Shown piece after piece: positions 54,851 through 64,000 of a DNA stretch of 64,000 bases. The stretch lies in the NCBI RefSeq assembly GCF_029168945.1, contig NC_083601.1, positions 75,567,595-75,631,594 of the forward strand. Reading direction: 5' to 3'. The position numbers and the translations under genes are program-made. The stretch's first letter is position 1. Each line of letters begins with the position of its first letter. The notes beneath the pieces were generated by a model, which made no database searches, was not told where the DNA came from, and was given only the letters and a program-made list of their open reading frames with translations. The stretch comes from Cannabis sativa. Lineage: Eukaryota > Streptophyta > Magnoliopsida > Rosales > Cannabaceae.

Positions 54851-56882
54851 ACCTTTCTTGTGACTTGCGAGAGTCGCCTGCGATATGCGGTCCTCCGATT
54901 ATGGTTAAAATGTTGCGAGGCGTTCTCGAGCCACTCGCGTTCTGACCATCTTCTTTGCCATCCGCTTGGGGATGTCTTTCCTCATTTCTCTTATATTTGT
55001 CGAACTTTCCCCTTCTGATCAATTCCTCAATCTCATCCTGCAAGACCCAACACTCAAGGGTAGTGTGACCGATGTCTTTGTGGTACTTACAGAACTTTTT
55101 GGGATCTCTTCGGTCGCGATTTCCCCTGATGGGGGGCGGCTTCTTGAAGACGCCGTTTCTTTCCTCAATCGCATAGATATGGTCTCGAGGTACGGAAAGT
55201 TCGGTATAATTGACGAAGCGAGGTCCCCCTTTTCTTTTGGGCGAGGACTCCTTTTTTGGGGGTGACTTAGCCAACTTCGGGCTCCGCGGTTTGCGTGGAC
55301 TGCGTCTTCTGGGGCTTCGGCCCCTGGAATTCTTTCCTCGCGGACTGCGGGACCGCGACCGCGGTATGGGCGATCGCCGTTTGTTCTTGCCCTTCTCCAA
55401 CTCCGCCAAGGAATTCTCGATTCTCTTATGAGGTTCGGCCATGGCGAAGAACTCTACCAAGGATTCTGGCCTTCGGGCCTGTAGCTCTTTCCAGAAGTCG
55501 GTTCTTGGCAAGATACCTGTTATTAGCATGCAAACAAGCGAAGACTCGGGGGCCTTCTCAACCTTCGTTACTTCGGCGTTAAAACGCTTGAAATAATTTT
55601 GCAAAGACTCACCAGGCTCTTGTTTGATATTGGCCAAAGTCGTATAGGGTGGCCTATATGTCATCGTGGCCTGGAAATGTGTGAGGAATAAGTCGACGAA
55701 GTTCTCCCACGTCGATATCGATGCCTCTGGTAATTGGGTGAACCAATCATGGGCATTCTCCTCGAGTGTGGCCGCGAGAATGCGACATTTCGCAAGTTGC
55801 GGTACCTGGTCCACTTCCATTATAGTGTTAAACTTTTCTAGGTAATCTAACGGGTTAGAAGTACCTTTATATTTGAGGGATTCGGATAAACGAAACCCCT
55901 TTGGAAGTTGAGCCTGTCGCACTTCTGCGGTAAAGGCGAGGTGCGTGCGGCTTGTATATGGGCTTACGGCTTGCTCGAGCATCTTCAAGGCTTGCGAAGC
56001 ATACTTTGATCGATTCCTCTGTCGCAGGGGTTGGAGTTCCTACAACAGCGGGGCTCGCAGCCACTGCGGCAAGGTTCGAGGGGATATTAATCCCAGTGGT
56101 CGCGATCGGCGCGATAGGCGGGTTGTTAACTGTATTGACACCCTGATCGCCCGTATGGGGATCATGGAGCGTCTCCGTGTTATGCGGGCCGCGGGAGCGC
56201 GCCCTAAAGACTGCGTTGAGATGATCACGCAGATCACCTCGGTGTACACGATAGTGTCCTCCTTGCTGTGTGTACGCACGAGCCGGACCCTCGTATACCT
56301 GGCTCGGAGTGCGGCCATGCGAGGATGAGGAGGCGGTTGCGTCGTTATCTCGAGGTGGACGGCGAGGGTTGCGGCGCTCGGGATCCTCGTCGATTTGCGC
56401 GCTCTAGTTAGGCAACCTTGCGGATTGGTCTCTTGACGTCGGGTGATTCAAGTCCAAGATTTCGGGATCGATTCTTCGTTCCTGCGTGCACGGTTAGTTT
56501 GACGTCGAGCCGTTACACTGGGGGTTTTCGTTACGAATGGCGGGGACAGGGAGGGCATCGAGCTCGGCTGTCCATCTACCTCGGCTTGTAGTGCTCGCGG
56601 CTGATCTGGATTGCGGCGTATTGATCGGTCGTGAGGCTGGACCACTCCTTCGGACACGGCCGCCGGGGTGACGGGGGAAAGTGCATGGTTCTTGGTGGTG
56701 TGGACGTGCCTCGACTTGAGGACCGAGTTGTTTACGGAAATAGGTTGAGTGGTCGATGTTGCTCCTCCCTACCCCGCCGTTGATGACGTCTACAGGTGGC
56801 ACTCCGGTTCCAGGCAATGGTACGCTCATCATTCCAATATTGATGGATTCGTTGTTAGCTCCATTAGCGTGATTTCCAGCCA
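54801..56882 (-). pseudogene. Tat gag, frameshifted
   Basis: The likely start is the ATG at 56882-56880 (MAGNHANGANNESINIGM), just inside the primer site. The main retrotransposon gag domain is in the open segment 55988-54801: NAHDWFTQLPEASISTWENF, LFLTHFQATM, and ESLQNYFKRFNAEV. An Arg/Ser/Pro-rich basic linker (RSRSRSPRGKNSRGRSPRRR region) follows, then the zinc-like CKYHKDIGHTTLECW motif and EIEELIRRGKFDKY. At least two frame changes separate the N-terminal piece from the main domain. Confidence 0.92.
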
Positions 56883-56925
56883 TGATGAGTGGTGTTCTTT
56901 GAAGTGAATAGAATCTTACAGTCGA

Positions 56926-56943
56926 TTCCCACAGACGGCGCCA
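56926..56943 (-). other. Primer-binding site (TGGCGCCGTCTGTGGGAA)
   Basis: On the minus strand this follows the 5' LTR after two bases. TGGCGCC at the start matches the 3' end of plant tRNA-Asp, the usual primer of Tat and Athila elements; the following bases are the CGTCTGTGGGA variant. Confidence 0.85.
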
Positions 56944-56945
56944 AA

Positions 56946-57825
56946 TGTTGTCGAGCAAATTTCGCAACACCAAAAAGTATGATTTAATCGATAAGACAGG
57001 GAATTATTTGAGAGATGACAAGTGCGAGTATTCAACCTAAAATGGCGAGTACTCGGACGGGAATGCCAGAATAAACAACAAGGCTGGAAAAAATAAATAA
57101 GACGATGAATTATAGTGGTTCGATCGGATTTTGTTACGCAGTCCCTTTGTAGCAAAGGATTCGATCGGTCCATTTTCATGGTGGATCACCCAGCTTTATA
57201 TACAAAGTAGGTGTCCAATCGGTTTACATGAGGATCACATTTATTGTTAATCCATTATTTACACATTGAATTGCAATGACTAAACTCAGACAACGTTAAC
57301 ATTAATAAATGTATGACAGTTACTAAATTCATCAACGTATGCGTCTTTCGCATCTGCGAGTTGACCGTTCATGTTCCGTCTGTTGAGCTCGTAAGGTCGC
57401 CAATATGTTTGGAACGTTTGCGTCATTAGGTAATCGCCCTTTGTAAGAGCCGTCGCACGTTGAAGCTAGTATTAACATACGGACATGCGAACTTATATTG
57501 GTACGTTAGGGGCTATTGGGTCGCTGGGACCAAAACCGCATCATAGGGCATTGGTCTCTATACGTGTCGCGGAGGTATAGAGGGGGACACTCGCACATGT
57601 TCTGACATATGCGAATTGGGTCTACTCTGCATGATGAGAATTATGGTTAGGCGGTGTGACTTAAGCGGTACCTACGGTATCTCGCTATTTTTATCACCGC
57701 ACGAGGTCTAAACTTCGAGAAATCTCTCACGGACATTCGGCCTTCATTGGAAATGCTGAATACACGTGTCCTTTAAAATGAGTCGATCTCGAGGTTTCTA
57801 GGTAGAGAGAAATCTCACTATAACG
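56946..57825 (-). mobile_element. 5' LTR of the Tat element (880 bp)
   Basis: Partner of 46247-47115. At least ten small indels and a similar or larger number of substitutions separate the two by eye. The last base pair reads CG instead of the CA seen in the other LTR. Confidence 0.93.
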
Positions 57826-59054
57826 GTTGAGTACTCATTTCGATGATTATGTTTAAGTTCAACTTTGAAATAATACATTTATAGGTGGCTAAGTGTTTTA
57901 AGGATAAAATGCATTGGAAGGGTGTAACGATAATTTAATCCCTATACAATGTAAATCATCTATAGAGGGTCATTGATTATTGAGATTATAACAATGGATA
58001 GCGATAGCGTATCGATATCGTGGAACATATAGAGTGTTAATATAACTAGAAAGTGCAATTCCAAGTTCTATGGTGGATGCAACGAAAGGAATTAATAAGG
58101 CGAGTGAATTTACTTAGTAAATTCTAGAAGCACTTATTGGAAGCTCGAGATATATAGGCCCATGGTCCCCATACTAGTTGAGACAATATTACTTGTAAGA
58201 CTCGGTTAATTGATTTTGATTAATCAATTATAATTCCTAAAAATTAGACTATGTCTAGTTTTATGAATTTTCACTAAGCAAGGGCTTAATTGTGAAGAGA
58301 AGAGTTTCTAGGAGTTTTATTTGTTAATTAAGAGACTTTGATTAGTCTAATTAATAAATATATTAAACGACAATATTACTTAATAATTAGTGTATTAAAT
58401 AATTAGAATTTGGCATTTAAGTGGTTAAATTAGAAAATTGGTATTTTTGAGAAAAATAAGATGAAAAAAATGACAAAATAGCCAAAATTACAAAGTGGGG
58501 CCCATTATCCATTCCTTGGCCGGCCACTATGTATGGATTTTACCATTTTTATTTTTTTAATATTTTAATGCTAATTAAATCTAACCTAACCACTAGGTGG
58601 TTCACTATAAATATGTAGTTGATGGCTTTAGGGAATAGATGATGCATGTCTCATTCCTTGAGATAAAATTTGAGCCTCTTTCCTACCCTAGCCAGAAACC
58701 ACCCCCTCTCTCTTCCTCTCTTCCAAACCAAGCCTATAGTTGAAAGAGTGAGTGCCCACACACATCAAGTAGTACTCAATCATAGTGTGTAAGGTTGTGA
58801 AGAAATCCGGTTTCAAGAGAAGAAGATTCGGACTCGGATCTGCATGAGTGATACTACGCATACGGAAAGGATACAAGGGTTAGAGATGCGAAGTGGAAGG
58901 AGACATTATATTTCGCTGCAACCATACTGTAAGGTTTCTTATACTTTATATATGTGTTTATTTCATATCATTTTGAGAAGATTTTCCATATTTAGGATGT
59001 TAAATAACATCACTTGTTAGTAAATCTTAAGATCTGGTAAAATAAATTCCAACA
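57826..59054 (+). mobile_element. Solo LTR, family X copy 3, right part
   Basis: Resumes GTTGAGTACTCATTTCG, the exact continuation of the text before 46247. It contains the plus-strand TATA box (CACTATAAATATG, about 58604-58616) and ends TTCCAACA at 59054. Total length with the left part is about 1,915 bp, equal to copy 2. Confidence 0.92.
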
Positions 59055-61261
59055 TCGACACCATTATTAGAGGTCTTATGGCGCACCTAAAAATATTAAG
59101 ATAACAAAATTAATAAAATAATGAACTTAGATAAAAATACAATTAATAGTTAAACAAAACTGTAAGTATATCATGTATTGAACAACATAAAAACAACAAT
59201 ATAACAACTTAAAAATAACGTAATTTTAAAACTTAATAATCATGAAGACTAAAACAACTTCAATTATAAAACTCAAATATAACTAATAAATGTAAAGACC
59301 CTAACCCAATGATATAGTTTTTTTAAGAGCCCTATAATAAGAATCGTATAATAACTAAATTAAAACTAAAAACAACTAATTATAGACGGAAAAAGTGAGA
59401 GACCTAAAGCTATTTACGGTTGAACAACTCTTCTTACTAAATACATAAAAAAAAATATGTAAACATAACAAAACAAGTCTTTGAAACCAAACACAGAGAC
59501 AACAAAAACTATACATTAATCTTTTAAGTTACAACATCGACATCATTATCTCGTCTTTTGTCTTTAAAAACTTTTCAATGGATGACACCGTGTAGAAACT
59601 AAACAACAACAAAATAAATTAAAAGATGAAACAACTTATAAAATAAGTTATAAGAGAACGTTAAATCAACATAGTCATTTAAAATATTTACATAAAATCT
59701 CTAATTTATAAAAAAGATAAAACTTAGATCAACAAAAGTAATATCAAAATAATATCACAAAAATACTTAACATAAAGTTTAAATAAAATCACATTTGAAT
59801 ATGCGCCTTATTGCTTTAAGCTAATCGAAGACTTAATTCTCTTGAGCATTTCACCAAACACCTAGTAGGTTGTACTATTATATGTATATATACAAAAACA
59901 CAACATTCGGAATAACAATAAAATTAATAAAATCTATGAGTAAAATAGAAAAATCATTGATTAATAAGCAAATAAACAACAAACTTCTAATAAAAAACTA
60001 TCAGAATTCAAACTTTTATTCTTGTAATTTTAACGAAAAAGAGAAAAAGAAGAAGAAAATAAGAAGAGGAGGAAGAAGAAGATGATAGAACATGATCTTA
60101 CAAATATCAATTGAACGACAATGGTGGAAAGGTAAGGCTTAGAAGCTTGAGAGTTCGAAACTTCAACGAGAAAAAAATCGTGGGAAGAAAAGGAAATAAA
60201 AAAGAAAAATAGTTATGGAGACTTGAAGAGAGGGAAGACACATTATTAAAAAAAAGAAACCGAATGTAGTATTTTTGTAATTATAATACTTTTTGAAAGT
60301 TAAAAAAGTAAAAATTGGAAGGGGATGAGATATTGGGCTTTTTTGGTTTGGTGTTGAAAGCCATATTGGGAAATTGTGTCTTGATTAGGTGCAGAGAGAG
60401 AATGTAGAAATGTGTAGTAGTTTAGAACATTTAGTATTATTTTGGTTTTCAAATATTGCTTGAAAAGTATTTTAAAGCGGAGATGGAGAGGAGGTGAGAT
60501 ACGCATTGAAGCAAAGATATTTCGGAATGCATGTATATTTTCTTTGTATTTAAAGAAAATGCTTGTGATGGTGATAATGGTGGTTGAAAATATTTTAGAT
60601 TTAGTGAAGAAATGTGGTGGTGGATATGGTGGTATGGTGGGAATAATGATGGTGGTGATAAGGGTGGGTAGTAATGGTGGGACAACGATGGTGATAATGG
60701 TGGTTGAGGTACTTGACAATTGTTGTGGTGGGATGGTCGTGGTGTGGTGGTGGTAATGGAAGAAAGAAGAGAGAAAGAAGAAGTTGGGTTGGGGGGGGTT
60801 CTCGATTTCGAGAAAAAAGAGAAAGAGAAAGAAAAGAAAAGATTTTTTTTTTATTTTATTTTTATTTTTTATAATTTTTATTATATTTAAAGTTAAAATT
60901 ACGTGGACCATCAAAATTTTGCCACATGTACTCTTATGTACACGTAGGTAGTTCACCGTGACAATTTAATTCGACTTTTGGACGAAAAGGGTAAATAACT
61001 AACAGAAAAAGAGGTTTGGGTATTTTCGCCACCAAAAAATTAATTTAAGTGGTTAATTGTTAAACAATAAGTATATGTGGTTTTGCCGCTCATATCCCTA
61101 TTTAAAATAATACTATATTTAGTATTTATTATGTATTAAATAATACGATTCACATTGTATTAAATTTTATAGTGGTAAATTCTAATTAATACAATATAAT
61201 GTTCTGTCTAAATATAATGTTAGTTAATATTTATATTTAATAGGATAAATATTAATAGGAT
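59055..61261. other. AT-rich region with low-complexity tracts and a possible MULE end
   Basis: Contains an AGA-rich stretch at 60030-60080 and a GGT/GAT-rich stretch at 60553-60760. On the minus strand, about 61106-60960 begins TAGGGATATGAGCGGCAAAA, and reads like a long inverted-repeat end of a plant Mutator-like element. No gene is supported; the longest open frame (60956-60300, minus) is low complexity. Confidence 0.4.
60553..60760 (+). repeat. GGT/GAT-rich low-complexity tract
   Basis: Irregular runs of GGTGGT, GATGGT and TGGTGG. It gives His/Pro/Thr/Ile-rich false frames on the minus strand. Confidence 0.9.
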
Positions 61262-61573
61262 AAAGTTATAGATTTGACTCTTTATTTTGTTAAATGATAA
61301 AATAGACCATGTGTTTTTTTTTTTAGAATGGTACGGAAATATGATGCTTGAGCTCGATTTTTGATGTTATTTTTTTTAATATAATCAACTTTAAAATAAT
61401 TCTTAACACGAACGAGATGCCCGAAAAATTAGTTTGGTCATAACACCTTTAGATCGAATTATTATTAAGTTTGATTTTGACAAAAAATTAATTCATGGTC
61501 CTATTTGTATCATATTAGAAATTACAAGGTCTATTTTGTTATTAAACAAAACGGATGGTCCAATTATAACTTT
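61262..61573. mobile_element. MITE-like element with ~50-bp terminal inverted repeats (312 bp)
   Basis: Left AAAGTTATAGATTTGACTC... and right (reverse complement) AAAGTTATAATTGGACCATC... continue as matching TTTTGTTAAATGATAAAATA versus TTTTGTTTAATAACAAAATA. Long inverted repeats suggest a Mutator-type MITE, but no clean target-site duplication is visible. Confidence 0.6.
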
Positions 61574-61839
61574 TACAAAACACAAAATTCAAAATAGTAT
61601 TTACTCTAAATGAACCCTAGTATGTAAATTACAAATAGAATGGGGAAAGTGGTTGGTAGAAGGAACTGACAATGTTTATTTATGAATAAGTGAACTTCGA
61701 ATGCTCTCCCCATGGATTGGTTTCGGACCTAACTAAACTTCAATTTTTAAGACTAAAGACAAAATATATTGATGTGGATGGAAGCTGAAAAAAATATAGA
61801 TATAATAGATATCTGACCAAAAATATGGGTAAATGTTTT

Positions 61840-62590
61840 TCTTGCAATGAGGCATACTGCTACATCACTCTTACTCCTTGTGCCTCTTCTCTCGAGGCTT
61901 TATCTACCTTTTGTTTTTATGGTAAAGTGGTGGCCCCAATGTTTGTTGATGAAGCCACAGATCATTGACTTTGTGAGTAAATCTTGGCATAAAGCGATTG
62001 GTTGTTGCTTGCATATTTATGAGGAGGGCATTAACTCTAACTATTTTGAGTTTGGTTTTTGAACTTGTTGAGGATAGAAATTGGGCTTTGGATAACGACC
62101 CTTGGTGCATAAGAGGGTATTCTCTGATTCTCAAGCTTGGTCCTCGAGGGAGAATAGGAAGCTTCACTTTGCTAGTTTGAAAACTTGGGTACAAATACAC
62201 AACCTCCCCCATGAATACTACTCCACGGCTAACGGTAATTTTTTGGGAGGATTGGCTGGTAAAGTCTTTGAGAAGGTAGACTATCCAAGGAAGATAAACC
62301 GATCTCTTGGAGCAATTTTCTTAAGATTTGGGTAGAGATTGACATCACCAAACCTCTTGATTCTATCGGGATGTTACTTCGACTTACTCTCGGAGTGGAA
62401 AAAATGGCTCCGAGTTCAAAGTTCAAAAAGCTCGGCATTTTACGTTACAAGCTTGCTGGTTACTTGGGTCATCAACCAGAGAGGGATGCCATCTCTCTTC
62501 TCACGGGTCACGAGTGGAGAACTTGAATGGTATCCCATTCCCCTTGTTCGACTGGAGTCCTTGGCTCTCGATTGCTTCATCATATCTTAA
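61840..62590 (+). pseudogene. LINE ORF1-type protein (DUF4283 plus CCHC-like), decayed
   Basis: Across frames the text reads NYFEFGFELVEDRNWALDND and PWCIRGYSLILK (DUF4283 pattern), then KTWVQIHNLPHEYYSTANGN and GGLAGKVFEKVDYPR, and a decayed zinc knuckle LGILRYKLAGYLGHQPERDA at about 62431-62491, where both early cysteines are lost. Such proteins bind RNA in plant LINEs or gag-like ORFs. Several frameshifts and stops. Confidence 0.65.
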
Positions 62591-62860
62591 CACTTAACGG
62601 TACCTACAAAGGTTCCGGAATTATAATTTAGGTATTATAAGCACTTATAAAAATTAAACTTAGGTATTTATTTACAACTAGCCAAGTTAAACTTACGTAT
62701 TTATGCCGTAAAATTACTTTCCTTCATTTTTAAGTTTCTTTAAAATACATTATTCATACTCTACATTTATATGAATGAAAATGAATAAAATTAAATTTGA
62801 AATGAATAGAATATAATATTTTTATTTTAAAAAAAAATAAAGTTTTAATGAAATGCACCC
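62591..62860. other. Sequence between the two LINE remnants
   Basis: AT-rich, with a loose direct repeat (AAACTTAGGTATTTAT / AAACTTACGTATTTAT at 62656 and 62689). No feature known to me. Confidence 0.5.
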
Positions 62861-63058
62861 TTTTACTTTTTTTGGTTGTGAATTTCTCTAATATCGGTCG
62901 GTCTTGTAAGTTTGTGGCCACTAAGTGGGCGTTTATCCATAATTCGTATGTTTGTTGTAATGTTGCGGAACTTACTTTCGAACTTATTTTGTAATGACCA
63001 CTTAGGTCTAACGCTATTAATCTATATATTGCACTTTTCTTTTTCAAAAAAAAAAATA
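62861..63058 (+). mobile_element. LINE 3' tail with A-run
   Basis: Plus-strand text GRSCKFVATKWAFIHNSYVC then NVAELTFELIL and a stop resembles the very end of the RNase H domain of plant LINEs. It is followed by a short 3' UTR and an A-rich end at about 63046-63058. The enzyme core between this and the ORF1 remnant is missing. Confidence 0.5.
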
Positions 63059-63249
63059 ATAATATATAAAAGTATATTGTAAAATACGTAAAGTAGAGTT
63101 TTTGTGATATATTTTAAAAGATAGAATAGAAAAGTTGTTGGAGTGTTCTTACACTTTTACTTAATTGTTAAACACATACTCAATAGATGATTCATTTTTT
63201 ATTTTCTTTTTTATAAAATCACACTAATTTTTTTGGGAAAAATTGAAGA

Positions 63250-63291
<42 letters not shown>

Positions 63292-64000
63292 TACATTAGC
63301 CAAATATACCTTCAAATAAAATTTAATTGGTATTACTCACACCCTCCCATAACTAACACATAATTTTAAACATAATAGATATATGTTTTTTAAAAATGGA
63401 TGTATAAGTTTGTGAAAAAGTTGGAGCAAAATTTTAAAGAATAAAAAAGAAAATAAAAACTATCGTGAAATGATAAAGATAAAATTAGTAGAATGATTGA
63501 AAAAATAACTAAACATAATAAATTTTAAAAAGAAAGGGTCGGTGGACATAAGAGATGTGTATGGATGGAGGAATTTTCACCTCCTCTAATGACTAATGTA
63601 TTATAATTCATTTAATATAATAGCATTTTATCGATCAAAAAAGAGTAAAAAATTAAAGGCATTAATTTAAAGGGAAATTTACAAATTTTAACTAAAAAGT
63701 TACTTTTTACTTTTTTATTGGGATGGGCCTTTTTTTTTTCATTTCTATTCTTTTTTTTCTTATTTACAATTTTACGAGGTGATCACTTTTTTTTGGAAAA
63801 TGGAGACTTGACGGATGGGGGAGCCTGAAAACATGCTTTGTACTGGTGAGAGGAGGGATGTGCCATTTGACATTTTCAAAAGTTTTTTTATATAAATATA
63901 TATATATAATGTATTGTTAAATTTTTTGTTTGTTTCTCTTTTATTTATTAAAAGTTCAAAAAGTAAAAGTAATATAAAATAATATTAATTGAATTATTTT
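63059..64000. other. AT-rich intergenic sequence
   Basis: No gene seen. A (TA)n microsatellite lies at 63257-63285 and a shorter one at 63896-63908. Confidence 0.6.

Larger units (their letters stand above)
46247..57825 (-). mobile_element. Ty3/gypsy element of the Tat lineage, nested in the solo LTR (11,579 bp)
   Basis: LTRs lie at 46247-47115 and 56946-57825, with target-site duplication GTTGA at 46242-46246 and 57826-57830. On the minus strand the order is 5' LTR, primer site, gag, protease, reverse transcriptase, RNase H, a second (archaeal-type) RNase H, integrase, antisense accessory gene, 3' LTR. The extra RNase H and the TGGCGCC primer site identify the Tat group. Sequence is richer in CG than its surroundings. 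Multiple small frameshifts break gag and pol. Confidence 0.95.

Noticed and set aside
55945..56328. 127-codon plus-strand frame opposite gag
   Set aside because: Shadow of the gag coding strand; no domain. The only antisense gene supported in this element is 48365-50478.
60300..60956. 218-codon minus-strand open frame
   Set aside because: It is the complement of a GGT/GAT-rich low-complexity tract and an A/T-rich flank; composition (His, Pro, Thr, Ile, Phe runs) has no domain and no codon structure.
1..64000. tRNA or rRNA genes
   Set aside because: I saw no cloverleaf with A and B boxes and no rRNA text by eye; the tRNA-like words are retrotransposon primer-binding sites. A tRNAscan-SE run would settle it.

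Overview
This window is nuclear DNA from a flowering plant, most likely a eudicot. It is AT-rich and carries two plant-specific GRAS transcription factor genes, a spliced five-exon gene with GT-AG introns, and many plant-type LTR retrotransposons. I cannot name the species from the sequence alone.

Host genes. Two intron-less coding regions, 10632-12599 (655 aa) and 28698-30824 (708 aa), lie in the same orientation about 16 kb apart. Both encode GRAS proteins of the LISCL group (SCL9/11/14/33-like) and look like an old tandem duplication. Their upstream regions share a TGGCGGCT...TACCT block followed by a heat-shock-element-like motif, TTCCG[T/A]GAAG[A/G]TTC. Tail-to-tail with the second copy, on the minus strand at 34399-31901, is a five-exon gene that I assembled from splice signals. 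It encodes a 174-aa protein resembling M-phase phosphoprotein 6 (MPP6), a nuclear exosome cofactor.

Repeats, left to right. (1) 1-5707 is the 5' part of a decayed Ty1/copia element on the minus strand, cut by the window edge, with a 30-bp minisatellite in its LTR. (2) Three solo LTRs of one ~1.9-kb family are present: 5708-7579 (TSD ATATA), 20512-22433 (TSD ACGCC) and 45556-46246 plus 57826-59054 (TSD TCAAC/TCGAC). None keeps internal sequence. (3) 17302-23145 is a cluster with a 38-bp minisatellite and two oppositely oriented gypsy-type LTRs that carry ~94-bp subrepeats. (4) 23146-25945 is a truncated Ty1/copia fragment, followed by a decayed gypsy 3' end with its polypurine tract and LTR start at 27161. 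(5) 35865-43231 is a structurally complete Ty1/copia element (488/491-bp LTRs, TSD TGTGA) with damaged coding regions. It sits in a ~350-bp tandem repeat inside what may be a Mutator-like element. (6) 44328-44850 is a decayed MuDR-type transposase N-terminus. (7) 46247-57825 is an 11.6-kb Ty3/gypsy element of the Tat lineage on the minus strand (TSD GTTGA), nested inside the third solo LTR. Between its integrase and 3' LTR it carries an antisense, apparently spliced accessory gene. (8) The right end holds a 312-bp MITE-like element and LINE remnants.

The gene pocket 28.4-34.4 kb is almost free of mobile DNA; the exception is a LINE 3' fragment inside intron 2 of the MPP6-like gene. The observations most worth following are the shared promoter module of the GRAS pair, the spliced antisense gene in the Tat element, and the contrast between near-identical LTRs and a badly broken interior in the copia element at 35.9-43.2 kb.
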